Positions 37,458 to 46,602 of a stretch of 64,000 bases of DNA are shown in pieces. The stretch spans positions 1,178,001 through 1,242,000 of the forward strand of contig NZ_CP010054.1 of assembly GCF_000801315.1 (NCBI RefSeq), given 5' to 3'. The notes beneath the pieces are model-generated. The model did no database searches, had not been told where the DNA came from, and saw only the letters and a program-made list of their open reading frames with translations. A program made the translations under genes and the position numbers. Source of the DNA: Hymenobacter sp. DG25B (GTDB taxonomy: Bacteria > Bacteroidota > Bacteroidia > Cytophagales > Hymenobacteraceae). Position 1 is the first letter of the stretch, and the number at the start of each line of letters is the position of its first letter.

Positions 37458-37925
37458 TTACTTGGCTTTAACGGGCAGGCCTTCCAGCTGCGCATAGCTT
37501 AGCTTCCAAAGGCCTTTGGCATTCTTTTTCCAGATCAGAACAAAGTTGCCTTCGCCTTCGCCCATGGGCTGACCGGGGGCGGCGGGCAGTACATCTACCG
37601 AGAAAGTACCGGCCTCATACGCCATTTGGGTGTCCGAGCCGGAGCTTACCGGGTTAAGGCGCAGGTCGGAAATGGTGTTGATGGTTTCCCGCACCCAGCG
37701 GTTAGAAACCTCCGACTTGCCCTGGTAGTGGGCTTCGCCCTGCAGGTAATGCACATCATCCGCCATCATCGTATCCAGCTGCATGGCATTCTTGCTGTTC
37801 CAGGCACCAACAAACTGCTGGTCCAGCGTTTGAACATTCGCGGCATCCGTCTTTTCTTCTGTTTTGGTACAGGAGGAGGAAGCAAGGGCTGCCGTAGCGA
37901 GCATTAGCAACAGATAGGGCTTCAT
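37458..37925 (-). CDS. SnoaL/DUF4440-like lipoprotein
   Basis: A 155-residue predicted lipoprotein: signal peptide MKPYLLLMLATAALASSSC with lipobox cysteine at position 19, then the cone-shaped NTF2-like fold: LDQQFVGAWNSKNAMQLDTMMADDVHYL, YQGKSEVSNRWVRETI and FVLIWKKNAKGLWKLSYAQ. This resembles DUF4440/SnoaL-like domains, usually small-molecule-binding or enzymatic. Active residues cannot be fixed. It ends just before a bidirectional terminator and is preceded by its own upstream region. Confidence 0.78.
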   Translation of the reverse strand: MKPYLLLMLATAALASSSCTKTEEKTDAANVQTLDQQFVGAWNSKNAMQLDTMMADDVHYLQGEAHYQGKSEVSNRWVRETINTISDLRLNPVSSGSDTQMAYEAGTFSVDVLPAAPGQPMGEGEGNFVLIWKKNAKGLWKLSYAQLEGLPVKAK

Positions 37926-37960
37926 AGAGCCAAGGGGGTTTGGTGAAGAATAAAAAGAAA

Positions 37961-37995
37961 TTCGCCGACTCCGGCACTAAGCTGGAGTCGGCGAA
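37961..37995 (-). terminator. Intrinsic terminator of the leftward glycine-zipper gene
   Basis: TTCGCCGACTCC pairs with GGAGTCGGCGAA; leftward it is followed by TTTCTTTTTA. It lies 20 bp after the stop of 38015-38587. Confidence 0.85.
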
Positions 37996-38014
37996 ACTAA
38001 CGGAGAATCCGGAC

Positions 38015-38587
38015 TTACCAGCTCTTTCTACGATATTCCGAGGTAGGATATTCCGTAGAACGTTCCCCATACGAGGCATTCGGCAAATAAGCTGCGTTCA
38101 TGGGCATTGGCGTGCCATTGCTGGCGTACATCATGGCCGGGATAGAAGCGGCGGCAAAGCCGGAAGCCATGCCAGGGTATTGCTGCTGCTGACCTACGGC
38201 CAGTCCATTGTTCTTTTCGGAAGCGTTCTGCTGACGACGAGCCAGGGCATTACGCTCAGCACGGGCGGCAGCGGCCTGACGCTCGGCGGCGGCAGCGCGG
38301 TTATTAGCGGCTACGCGGGCTGCCTCAGCGGCACGGGCTTTGCGCTTGTTGTCGATGCTCTTACCAATTACATAACCGGTACCAGCACCGGCGGCTGCGC
38401 CTACTGCGCCACCAACTACCCGGTTACGCTTATGAATGAGGGCACCGGCGGCCGCGCCACCCACGCCACCAATAATGGCGCCTTTAGCTTGTGGGCTCCA
38501 GGGCTTCTTAGTTTGCGCCTGAGAAAAATTGGTAAAGGCTATATTGAGCAGAAATACGAGGCTCAAAATCAGACTGACCTTTTTCAT
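38015..38587 (-). CDS. Glycine-zipper (YMGG-like) secreted protein
   Basis: A 190-residue protein with signal peptide (MKKVSLILSLVFLLNIAFTNFSQAQ), followed by two glycine-zipper segments: KGAIIGGVGGAAAGALIHKRN and VVGGAVGAAAGAGTGYVIGK. Then comes an Ala/Arg-rich helix (residues about 85-125, ARAAEAARVAANNRAAAAERQ) and a Gln/Ala/Met-rich tail. Glycine zippers form membrane-associated helices in small outer-membrane or envelope proteins. Function unknown. Monocistronic. Confidence 0.8.
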   Translation of the reverse strand: MKKVSLILSLVFLLNIAFTNFSQAQTKKPWSPQAKGAIIGGVGGAAAGALIHKRNRVVGGAVGAAAGAGTGYVIGKSIDNKRKARAAEAARVAANNRAAAAERQAAAARAERNALARRQQNASEKNNGLAVGQQQQYPGMASGFAAASIPAMMYASNGTPMPMNAAYLPNASYGERSTEYPTSEYRRKSW

Positions 38588-38796
38588 AATACTAGACTTT
38601 AGGTTTCAGAAGATTGTTACGCTTGTGATAAGCACTTTTGCAAGCACCGTGCCATAACGGGAAACCACCTGTTGGGGTTCCATCTGCAAAAGCACAAATA
38701 TGGGCTGCAGCGTAATAGAAATGGCCTTTTTAGCTAGCCGCAGCCACATATAACGCCGAATAAACAGCTCGGTTTTGCCTCCCGTTTTCGGGCATA

Positions 38797-41241
38797 TCAG
38801 AGTTGCGTAACCGTTACCAGTACATCGGTATTGCGGCCGTGGTCGTCGGCGCAGGATATTTTTACCGGGCCGGTTGGGGGCCGGAAAAACACCCGCTCAT
38901 TAGCGCCGGCCGCCCGTAGAAACTGGTCGTTCACGTACCAATACACCTGGCGCACCTCGTTGTCGGTGGTGCAGCTGAGTAGAAGCTGCTGCTTTTCGTG
39001 GCTATTCAGTACATACTCAGTATTAGGGGTGGGCGAGGTAATGCTGGGTGCCCGTTCCGGACCGGCCTGTACCAGCTGGCATTGGGGGTTGTGCTCCGGC
39101 AGCCGGCGGTAAGGAATGCCTTGTGCTTCTTTGTAAGCGGCTATTTCCGGCAGCAGATTGGGGTATAGCTCCCGCCGGAAGCCGGCTGCCGGCGCGCAGG
39201 CCCGGCAATACGTAAAATGACCATCGGCAGAAAGCAGTACTTCCCGTTGGTGCTGGCACCGCTGCCCCGAGGAAACCCCTGGCAGAAAGTAATCAATCAG
39301 CTGGTTGGGGCAATTTTCCCCCGGCACCAGGCCGGTTTCGGCGCACACCAGCCGGAAATCCAGCGCGGCGGGCGGCACAAACCAATCGTTAGGCGAGTTG
39401 TAGGCTACGGCATTAAACAAATCAAAGAGCAGGGGTGTGGCTACATCGGCGCCGGTGAGGGCCGGGCTGCCCTGGCCGTTGAAATTGCCCACCCACACGC
39501 CAATGGTGTATTGCTTGTTGTAGCCAATGCTCCAGGCGTCGCGGCGGCCGTAGCTGGTGCCGGTTTTCCAGGCTACTTTGGGCAGGCGCAGGCTGCTGGC
39601 GGCTCCCAGCGGCAAATCGGGGCGGGTAAGCTGGGCCAGAATATCGGTCGTTAGAAAAGCAGATGCCTCGGAAAATAGCCTGTTGGAAGAGGTTTTGGGC
39701 GATGCCGTGAGCCTCAGATGAGAGTAGCGGCCGCCGTTAGCCAGCGTAACATATAGGTTGGTGAGCTCTTCCAGACTGGCCCCACAGCCGCCCAGAATAC
39801 TGCTTAGGCCCAGGCGCGGGGCATTGCGCGTTATATTCCGGAAGCCCGCCTGCCGCAGTTTATCCGTGAAAGAGGGCACGCCCAACTCCTGCAGCACGCG
39901 CACGGCCGGAATGTTGAGGGAGTAAGCCAGGGCCCGCTCCAGCGTCACTTCGCCATTGCAATGCTTGTCGTAGTTCTCAGGGCGGTAGCCCTGAAAGTTG
40001 GTGGGCACATCGGGCAGCATGCGTTTGGGCGTTACCAGGCCACGGTCCATAGCCAGGGCATACAGAAACGGCTTCAGCGTGCTGCCCGGCGAGCGAACCG
40101 CCTGCACGCCATCATTCTGGCCCTGGTGGGCAAAGTCCCGAAAATCGGCGGAGCCCACGTAGGCCTCTACCTGCCGCGTGCGGTTATTGATGACGAGCAC
40201 CGCGGCTTGGGTAATGCCCCGCTCATAGAGGCGGCGCACGTAGTTGCGCGTGAGGTCTTCGACCTTGCTTTGCTTGTTTCTACTAAGCGCCGACCTGATA
40301 ATGGCCTGCTGGGGAAACTGCCGCACCAACCGCCGCGAAAAGTGCGGGGCCAGCGCCGGGGCCGCATGGCGCCGTACCTGCAAAGGCTCCAGCAGGGCAT
40401 CTTCTATATCCTGTTGGGGAAATAACCCTGCCTGGGCAAAGCGCCGCAGCCAGCGGTTGCGCTCCTGCAGCACTGCCGCGTTGTTTTTACCTAAAATCAG
40501 GCCCCGGGGCCGGTTGGGAATAATGGCCAGCGTTACCGTCTGAGCCAGCGACAGGTAATCCGGGGGCTGCTGGAAGTAGAGCAGGGCTGCCGATTTTACG
40601 CCTTCTACGTTGCCGCCGTAGGGCACCAAATTCAGGTAGAGTTGCAGAATCTCTGCCTTACTATAATGCAGCTCCAGCTGCGTGGCGCGCAGCATTTCCA
40701 GCAGCTTGTTTCCGAAGGAGCGCTCCTTGGGTTCCAATAGCCGGGCCACCTGCATGGTAATGGTACTGGCTCCGGTGGTGCGGCCTGTGCCAAATATATT
40801 GCGCGCGGCGGCCTGTACCAGGGCCACGGGGTTCACGCCCAAATGCCAGTAAAACCATCGGTCTTCCTTTTCCACTATGGCCTTGCGCAGGGCGGGTGTA
40901 ATTTCGCGCAGCTCGGTTTTCATCCGCCACTTTTGGGTGGGGTTGAGGTAAGCATGCAGTACCGAGCCATCGGCGGCCAGCACAATAGGGGAGTACTGCG
41001 GCGGTGGTGGAATTGGGAAAAACCAGTTCAAAAGAAAGCCGCCGCCCACTACCAGCAATAGTAGGAGCGCATACCGCCGCCACCGCCCAGGCGGAGTAGA
41101 AAGGAATGCAAAAAATGCCCGGGGCTTCACCCTCGCAAGATATAGAACAGCCAGTAAGAGCGGATACTTAATCAGGGGAGCGTTGCTCTGAACCACAGCC
41201 GGCTGCGGAGGAAATACCGCCTGGTTTTCCTCCTCAAACAA
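38797..41241 (-). CDS. pbpC: Penicillin-binding protein 1C
   Basis: A bifunctional class A PBP of the 1C type, 814 residues, anchored by a helix (about 57-74). The GT51 transglycosylase region has EKEDRWFYWHLGVNPVAL (catalytic E126 in the EDxxFxxHxG motif) and RTTGASTITMQVARLL. The transpeptidase has SPGSTLK (S387-xx-K390, acylation site), an SxN-like SLNIPAVRVLQ and KTGT in WKTGTSYGRRDAW. The C-terminal 150 residues (CPNQLIDYFLPG... CQHQREVLLS... CRACAPAAGF and a beta domain with TPNTEYVLNSHEKQQLLLSCTTDN) are the PBP1C-specific extension. PBP1C proteins act with alpha-2-macroglobulin-like lipoproteins; one is encoded at 56640-62186. Confidence 0.93.
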   Translation of the reverse strand: MFEEENQAVFPPQPAVVQSNAPLIKYPLLLAVLYLARVKPRAFFAFLSTPPGRWRRYALLLLLVVGGGFLLNWFFPIPPPPQYSPIVLAADGSVLHAYLNPTQKWRMKTELREITPALRKAIVEKEDRWFYWHLGVNPVALVQAAARNIFGTGRTTGASTITMQVARLLEPKERSFGNKLLEMLRATQLELHYSKAEILQLYLNLVPYGGNVEGVKSAALLYFQQPPDYLSLAQTVTLAIIPNRPRGLILGKNNAAVLQERNRWLRRFAQAGLFPQQDIEDALLEPLQVRRHAAPALAPHFSRRLVRQFPQQAIIRSALSRNKQSKVEDLTRNYVRRLYERGITQAAVLVINNRTRQVEAYVGSADFRDFAHQGQNDGVQAVRSPGSTLKPFLYALAMDRGLVTPKRMLPDVPTNFQGYRPENYDKHCNGEVTLERALAYSLNIPAVRVLQELGVPSFTDKLRQAGFRNITRNAPRLGLSSILGGCGASLEELTNLYVTLANGGRYSHLRLTASPKTSSNRLFSEASAFLTTDILAQLTRPDLPLGAASSLRLPKVAWKTGTSYGRRDAWSIGYNKQYTIGVWVGNFNGQGSPALTGADVATPLLFDLFNAVAYNSPNDWFVPPAALDFRLVCAETGLVPGENCPNQLIDYFLPGVSSGQRCQHQREVLLSADGHFTYCRACAPAAGFRRELYPNLLPEIAAYKEAQGIPYRRLPEHNPQCQLVQAGPERAPSITSPTPNTEYVLNSHEKQQLLLSCTTDNEVRQVYWYVNDQFLRAAGANERVFFRPPTGPVKISCADDHGRNTDVLVTVTQL

Positions 41242-41283
41242 AGCCTATAAATCGAACCGGAACGCCCATTGCCGCATATAAAA

Positions 41284-41312
41284 AGCCCGACCCCAGGAAC
41301 TGGAGTCGGGCT
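41284..41312 (-). terminator. Intrinsic terminator of the leftward Thr-rich gene
   Basis: AGCCCGACCCCAG pairs with CTGGAGTCGGGCT (one mismatch) around a short GAA loop; the left A-run is the U-tract leftward. Confidence 0.75.
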
Positions 41313-41338
41313 CTGAGAAGCGCTAAAGTAAAAGCAGG

Positions 41339-41662
41339 TTATTCCGCCTTCATCTTCGACTTCTTCTTCTTGTTTTTTACTTTTTTCACGTCAGCAGGCT
41401 GAGTAGTTGCCACTGCGTCAGCAGCAACGGCGGTACCCGTTTGCGTTTCTATGGTAGTTGTGGTAGCCGGAGCCGTCGTAGTAGGGGTGGTTACGGTCGT
41501 GTTTACGGTGCCCGCAGCAGCGGGAACGGCCGTGCCTACCTGAGTTTCCACGGTGGTGCCTTGCGTAGGCTGGGTAGTGGTGGTAGTGGTGGTGCTGGTT
41601 TGTGCGTTAGCAGCAGTAACACCGGTTACGAGGAGTGCGGCGAGGACAAATACCTTCTTCAT
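41339..41662 (-). CDS. Thr/Ala-rich secreted low-complexity protein
   Basis: About 107 residues: signal peptide (MKKVFVLAALLVTGVTAANAQ), then Thr-rich low complexity with an internal duplication (TTVETQVGTAVPAA and TTIETQTGTAVAAD), and a Lys-rich C-terminus (KKVKNKKKKSKMKAE). The longer frame to 41740 starts inside non-coding sequence. It could be a periplasmic or surface linker-like protein. Thr-Thr runs resemble O-glycosylated segments in Bacteroidota, but that is speculation. Function unknown. Confidence 0.65.
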   Translation of the reverse strand: MKKVFVLAALLVTGVTAANAQTSTTTTTTTQPTQGTTVETQVGTAVPAAAGTVNTTVTTPTTTAPATTTTIETQTGTAVAADAVATTQPADVKKVKNKKKKSKMKAE

Positions 41663-41767
41663 GGGTAAGGGATAAGGTGAACGTTCCGAAATGACTGCTT
41701 CGCCATTTCGACCTCGCCTTGAACGGGGCATTCTGTCCATTGTTATATCGTACCCGAATTATACACT

Positions 41768-42712
41768 TTACTTCAGCAGCTCATGTAGCACGGTTTGCAT
41801 GGAAAATACCCGGTTCCCGGCCTCCTGTATCACCAGGGAGTTAGGCGAATCCAGAATAGCATCCGATACTTCCACGTTGCGGCGCACGGGCAGGCAATGT
41901 AGAAATTTAGCGTGGTTGGTGCCGGCCATGTGCTCGGGCGTCAGCATCCACGCGGGGTCGTTGCTGATGACCTGGCCGTAGTTCTGGTAGCTGCTCCAGT
42001 TCTTAGCCTGCACGAAGTCGGCCCCTTCCAGCGCCTTTTTCTGGTCGTACTCAATGCGGGCGCCTTTCGTGAATCTGGGGTCCAGTTCGTAGCCCTCAGG
42101 GTGGGTGATGACGAAGTCCACCCAGTCTACTTCCGAGAACCAGTCGCAGAAGGAGTTGGGCACGCACTGGGGTAGGGCCCGCACGTGTGGGGCCCAAGTC
42201 AGCACCACTTTCACGCGCTCTTTCTGCTTGTGCTCGGCTACCGTAATCAGGTCGGCGAAGCTTTGCAGCGGGTGCAGCGTGGCGCTTTCCAGGCTTACCA
42301 CGGGCACGGTGGCGTACTTCAGAATCTTGTTGAAGACTTCCTCGCTGTAGTCGGCCTCGCGGTCCTTGAGCGTGGGGAAGGTGCGCACGCCCAGCACGTC
42401 GCAGTACTGGCTCATTACGGCAATGGCCTCCTTAATGTGCTCCTGGGTGCCGCCGTTCATCACCGCGCCATCGGCCATTTCCAGGGTCCAGGAATCGGCC
42501 CCGGCGTTGAGCACCCAGGCCTGCGCGCCCAGGTTGTAGGCCGCCTTCACCGAGCTAAGCCGGGTGCGCAGGCTGGGGTTGAAGAAAATCAGCCCCACAG
42601 TCTTATTCCTGCCGATGTGCTGGTAGCCAAACGGATTCGCCTTTATTTCCAGAGCTTGCTGCAACAGGGCTTTATAGTCGCCCGCATCGGCGAAAGAGGT
42701 GAAGTTTTTCAT
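41768..42712 (-). CDS. argF': N-acylornithine carbamoyltransferase (ArgF')
   Basis: Transfers carbamoyl from carbamoyl phosphate to N-acetyl- or N-succinylornithine, the fifth step of this arginine route. It is of the Xanthomonas/Bacteroides type, 314 aa. The carbamoyl-phosphate site is FFNPSLRTR (about 43-51). The C-terminal HCLPVRRNVEVSDAI and WSSYQNYG segments match the family. The residue that distinguishes acetyl (Glu92 in Xanthomonas) from succinyl (Pro90 in Bacteroides fragilis) aligns with Q90 here, within GGTQEHI. Which donor is used is therefore open. It is the last gene of the leftward arg/car run, supplied by carAB just upstream. Confidence 0.9.
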   Translation of the reverse strand: MKNFTSFADAGDYKALLQQALEIKANPFGYQHIGRNKTVGLIFFNPSLRTRLSSVKAAYNLGAQAWVLNAGADSWTLEMADGAVMNGGTQEHIKEAIAVMSQYCDVLGVRTFPTLKDREADYSEEVFNKILKYATVPVVSLESATLHPLQSFADLITVAEHKQKERVKVVLTWAPHVRALPQCVPNSFCDWFSEVDWVDFVITHPEGYELDPRFTKGARIEYDQKKALEGADFVQAKNWSSYQNYGQVISNDPAWMLTPEHMAGTNHAKFLHCLPVRRNVEVSDAILDSPNSLVIQEAGNRVFSMQTVLHELLK

Positions 42713-42757
42713 TTGGTATGGTGTAGCGCAAAGTGCAATTCTTATGCTCTTACGCTT

Positions 42758-43123
42758 TTAATTATCTGTAAAAATGGTGTCGCTACGAAAGATATTCCAG
42801 TCATTATTTGACTGCTTTCGCGCCACACCTTCAATTAATACTGCTGCCTTTTCACCTTTCAACTTGATTGAAAACTGCAGAGAATCACGCTCTAAGTTTT
42901 GCTTTTCGAAACTATATTCTTCAGAAAATATATCTCCTGTTCTACTCAATATGCGGCCTGATACCTTGGCATTATTGACAGCATTCTGAATAACATCAGG
43001 AGTCTGGGTGATTATGTACAGATGTGTAGCTTTTGAAAAAGCAAAGGCGAAAAGACAAAACCCTAAGAAAGACAGTAGAGCTTTTCCCCGGTTTTTCTTA
43101 AAAAAGCTGATTGCCTCTTTCAT
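42758..43123 (-). CDS. Small membrane protein inserted in the arg/car operon
   Basis: A 121-residue hypothetical protein between carB and argF', on the same strand. One hydrophobic helix is at about residues 14-38 (KALLSFLGFCLFAFAFSKATHLYIIT); the rest is a soluble domain with ILSRTGDIFSEEYSFEKQNLE and SLQFSIKLKGEKAAVLIEGVARKQ. Base composition is visibly more AT-rich than the flanking arg genes. No named domain; ATG 43123 is preferred to 43168. The insertion inside a conserved pathway cluster suggests recent acquisition. Confidence 0.65.
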   Translation of the reverse strand: MKEAISFFKKNRGKALLSFLGFCLFAFAFSKATHLYIITQTPDVIQNAVNNAKVSGRILSRTGDIFSEEYSFEKQNLERDSLQFSIKLKGEKAAVLIEGVARKQSNNDWNIFRSDTIFTDN

Positions 43124-43200
43124 AATATTGTCACTGCTATAATGTGATTTAAAGCTCAGAAAAGTCACGATGAGTATGACGTTCCTGAGCTTTAAAGTAA

Positions 43201-46200
43201 TTACATGGCTTTATACTCCTTCCAGCTCTTGATCTTCAGATCCTTCATCTCCAGCGTGCAGAAAGCCTGAATAAAGGCCTTGGCCAGCCGCGCATTGGTC
43301 AGCAGCGGAATGCCGAAGTCCACGGCCGTGCGGCGGATGCGGTAGTCGTTGTCCAGCTCACCCTTGCTCAGGTTCTTGGGGATGTTGAGCACCAGCTCGA
43401 TTTGCTTCTCCTTCAGATACGTCAGCACGTTGGGCTCCTGCCGCTCGTCGGGCCAGAAGACCAGCGTGCTGGGCACCTGGTGCTCGGCCAGGAAGCGGTG
43501 CGTGCCCGCTGTGGCGTAGAGCGCGAAGCCGTGCTGCACCAGCAGGCGGGCCGAGTCCAGCAGCGCCACCTTCGAGAGCAGCGGGCCGCTGGAGAGCAGC
43601 ACCGTTTTCTGCGGAATCTTATAGCCCACCGAGAGCATGGCCTTGAGCAGCGCTTCCTCGGCCGTGTCGCCCAGGCAGCCCACCTCGCCGGTGGAGGTCA
43701 TGTCCACGCGCAGCACCGGGTCGGCGCCGGGCAGGCGGGTGAAGGAGAACTGCGGGGCCTTTACCCCCACGAAGGGCAGATCGTAGACCAGCTCGCTGGC
43801 GTCGCGCGTCACTTTCTTCCCCAGCAGTACCTGGGTGGCCTTCTGGATCAGGTTGTGGCCCGAGACCTTGCTCACGAAGGGGAAGGAGCGGGAGGCGCGG
43901 ATGTTGCACTCAATCACCCGGATTTCGCGGTTTTTCTCCAGAAACTGGATGTTGAAGGGCCCGCTGATTTCAAAGCGCTTGGCAATCTTCTCGGCAATGA
44001 TCTTGAGCTTGCGCACCGTGCCCACGTACACGCGCTGGGGCGGGTAGTACATGGTCGCGTCGCCGGAGTGCACGCCGGCAAACTCCACGTGCTCGGAAAT
44101 GGCGTAGCTCACGATTTCGCCCCGGTCGGCCACGGCGTCCAGCTCAATTTCCTTGGCCTCCTGGATGAACTCGGAGACCACCACCGGGTATTCGGCACTG
44201 ACTTCCTTCGCAGCTTTGAGGAATTCTTCCAGCTCGAAGGCATTGGACACCACGTTCATGGCCGCCCCCGACAGCACGTAGCTGGGCCGGATCAGCACGG
44301 GGTAGCCCACCTCATTTACGAAGTCGAACATGGCTTCCAGCGAGGTGAGCTCCTGCCAGCGGGGCTGGGCAATGCCCAGCTCATCGAGGATAGAGGAGAA
44401 CTTGTGGCGGTTTTCCGCCTGGTCAATCATGGCCGCCGAGGTGCCCAGGATGGGCGCCTTGGCCTCGGCCAGGCGGGTGGCCAGGTTGTTGGGAATCTGC
44501 CCGCCCGTGGAGAGAATCACCCCGCCCGGCTGTTCAAAGTCCAGAATGTCCAGCACCCGCTCGAAGCTCAGCTCCTCGAAGTAGAGCCGGTCCGAGACGT
44601 CGTAGTCGGTGGAGACGGTTTCGGGGTTGTAGTTGATGATAATCGTCTTGTAACCCTCGGCCGCGGCCGTCTGCACGGCCTGCACGCCGCACCAGTCAAA
44701 CTCCACGGAGGAGCCGATGCGGTACACGCCCGAGCCCAGCACCATGACGGACTTATCAGTTTCCGGCGCTAAATCATGTTCCGTGCCGTGGTAGGTGGTG
44801 TAGAGGTAGTTGGTCTGGGCCGGGAACTCGGCCGCCAGCGTGTCAATCTGCTTGATGACGGGCAGCACGCCCAGGGCTTTGCGGCGGGCGCGTACCCGCA
44901 GCTCGTCGGCCTTCACGTCGCCTTCCCCCAGCAGCTGCACGGCAATCTGCTGGTCGGAAAAGCCAGCTTTTTTGACGTCGCGCAATAGCGCGGTGTCCAG
45001 CCCGTCGAGGCCGCCGTTGGTACGGCCTTCGGCAAGCTTTTGGCCTAACTGGAAAATGGTATATAAGCGCTGCAGAAACCACAAGTCGATTTTGGTCAGC
45101 TCATGGACCTGCTGGATGCTGTAGCCGGCCTCAAAGGCCAGATTGATAGCGAAGATGCGCTCCTCGTTGGGCTCGCGCAGCAGCTGGTCGATGGCGGCGT
45201 TATCCAGCTCGTCCTCGGCCCGGTTGGCCACAAAGCCGCGCTTGCCCGTGTCGAGCATGCGCAGGCCCTTCTGAATGGCTTCCTCAAAGCTTTTGCCGAT
45301 GGCCATCACCTCGCCCACGCTCTTCATGGCCGAGCCGATCTGCCGGTTCACGCCCGCGAACTTGCCCAGATCCCAGCGCGGCAGCTTGACCACCACGTAG
45401 TCCAGGGCCGGCTCAAAGAAGGCCGAGGTGGTCTGCGTCACGCTGTTTTTCAGCTCGGCCAGTGAGTAGCCCAGACTCAGCTTGGCGGCCACGAAGGCCA
45501 AGGGGTAGCCCGTGGCCTTGGAGGCCAGGGCCGAGGAGCGCGAGAGGCGCGCATTCACTTCAATGACGCGGTAGTCCTCGGATTTCGGGTCCAGCGCATA
45601 CTGAATGTTGCACTCGCCCACGATGCCCAGGTGGCGGATGGTCTGAATGCCGAGGCGGCGCAGCTTGTGGTACTCCCGGTTGCTCAGCGTCTGCGACGGC
45701 GCTACTACGATGCTCTCCCCGGTGTGGATGCCGATGGGGTCGAAGTTCTCCATGTTGCAGACCGTGATGCAGTTGTCGTAGGCATCGCGCACCACTTCGT
45801 ACTCCACTTCCTTCCAGCCCTTCAGCGACTCCTCCACCAGAATCTGGTCCGAGGTGGTGAAGGCCTTCTGGGCCAGGGCCCGCAGCTCGTCGAAGTTGTT
45901 GGCAAAGCCGCTGCCCAGCCCGCCCAGCGCAAAGGCGGCCCGCACGATGATGGGAAAGCCGATTTTTTCGGCGGCGGCCAGCGCGTCGTCCAGCGTGGTG
46001 ACGGCCACGCTGCGGGCCGAGAGCACACCAATCTGCCCGAGCTTCTCCTTGAAGATATCCCGGTCCTCCGTGTCGATGATGCTCTGCACGGGCGTGCCCA
46101 GCACCTGCACGTTATACTTGTCGAACACGCCGGCGCGGTACAGGGCCACGGCGCAGTTCAGGGCCGTCTGCCCGCCGAAGGCCACCAGAATGCCGTCGGG

Positions 46201-46437
46201 CTGCTCCTTTTTGATGACTTCCTCCACGAAGTAGGGCGTCACGGGCAGAAAGTACACGTCGTCGGCCAGGCCCTCGGAGGTCTGCACGGTGGCGATGTTG
46301 GGGTTGATCAGGAGGGTGCGGATGCCTTCCTCTTTCAGGGCCTTGAGCGCCTGCGAGCCGGAGTAGTCGAACTCGCCGGCCTCGCCGATTTTCAGCGCGC
46401 CGGAACCAAGGATCAGGACTTTCGTGGGTTTGTTCAT
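43201..46437 (-). CDS. carB: Carbamoyl-phosphate synthase large subunit
   Basis: Makes carbamoyl phosphate from bicarbonate, ammonia (from CarA) and two ATP for arginine and pyrimidine synthesis. 1078 residues, with the full duplicated architecture: the first ATP-grasp half starts VLILGSGALKIGEAGEFDYSG and has IVRAAFALGGLGSGF; the second starts VMVLGSGVYRIGSSVEFDW and has LIRPSYVLSGAAMNVV; the C-terminal allosteric domain has SVGYKIP, LLVQHGFALYATAGT, VLNIPKNLS and DYRIRRTAVDFGIPLLTN. The start is ATG 46437. It follows carA in the leftward cluster and precedes argF', so its product is made next to its consumer. Confidence 0.96.
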   Translation of the reverse strand: MNKPTKVLILGSGALKIGEAGEFDYSGSQALKALKEEGIRTLLINPNIATVQTSEGLADDVYFLPVTPYFVEEVIKKEQPDGILVAFGGQTALNCAVALYRAGVFDKYNVQVLGTPVQSIIDTEDRDIFKEKLGQIGVLSARSVAVTTLDDALAAAEKIGFPIIVRAAFALGGLGSGFANNFDELRALAQKAFTTSDQILVEESLKGWKEVEYEVVRDAYDNCITVCNMENFDPIGIHTGESIVVAPSQTLSNREYHKLRRLGIQTIRHLGIVGECNIQYALDPKSEDYRVIEVNARLSRSSALASKATGYPLAFVAAKLSLGYSLAELKNSVTQTTSAFFEPALDYVVVKLPRWDLGKFAGVNRQIGSAMKSVGEVMAIGKSFEEAIQKGLRMLDTGKRGFVANRAEDELDNAAIDQLLREPNEERIFAINLAFEAGYSIQQVHELTKIDLWFLQRLYTIFQLGQKLAEGRTNGGLDGLDTALLRDVKKAGFSDQQIAVQLLGEGDVKADELRVRARRKALGVLPVIKQIDTLAAEFPAQTNYLYTTYHGTEHDLAPETDKSVMVLGSGVYRIGSSVEFDWCGVQAVQTAAAEGYKTIIINYNPETVSTDYDVSDRLYFEELSFERVLDILDFEQPGGVILSTGGQIPNNLATRLAEAKAPILGTSAAMIDQAENRHKFSSILDELGIAQPRWQELTSLEAMFDFVNEVGYPVLIRPSYVLSGAAMNVVSNAFELEEFLKAAKEVSAEYPVVVSEFIQEAKEIELDAVADRGEIVSYAISEHVEFAGVHSGDATMYYPPQRVYVGTVRKLKIIAEKIAKRFEISGPFNIQFLEKNREIRVIECNIRASRSFPFVSKVSGHNLIQKATQVLLGKKVTRDASELVYDLPFVGVKAPQFSFTRLPGADPVLRVDMTSTGEVGCLGDTAEEALLKAMLSVGYKIPQKTVLLSSGPLLSKVALLDSARLLVQHGFALYATAGTHRFLAEHQVPSTLVFWPDERQEPNVLTYLKEKQIELVLNIPKNLSKGELDNDYRIRRTAVDFGIPLLTNARLAKAFIQAFCTLEMKDLKIKSWKEYKAM

Positions 46438-46502
46438 GCGAAGGGTTGGGTAACAGACCACCAGGGATGGTCGTGTTAGAAAGGCAGACGGGTTAACAGT
46501 GA

Positions 46503-46594
46503 GTTATGCCGAGCGCAGCGAAGCATCTTTACCTCGGGAGTAAGCAGATTGGCTCAACGCAGCGGGCAAGATGCTTCGACGAGCTCCGCATGAC
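46503..46594. repeat. Hairpin repeat between carA and carB
   Basis: GTTATGCCGAGCGCAGCGAAG-like left arm pairs with the right arm CTTCGACGAGCTCCGCATGAC through 27 nt with a few mismatches (total 92 bp). The shared words GAAGCATCTT/AAGATGCTTC recur at 2555-2748 and 36470. It separates the carA and carB genes. Confidence 0.65.
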
Positions 46595-46602
46595 GGGCTT
46601 AT

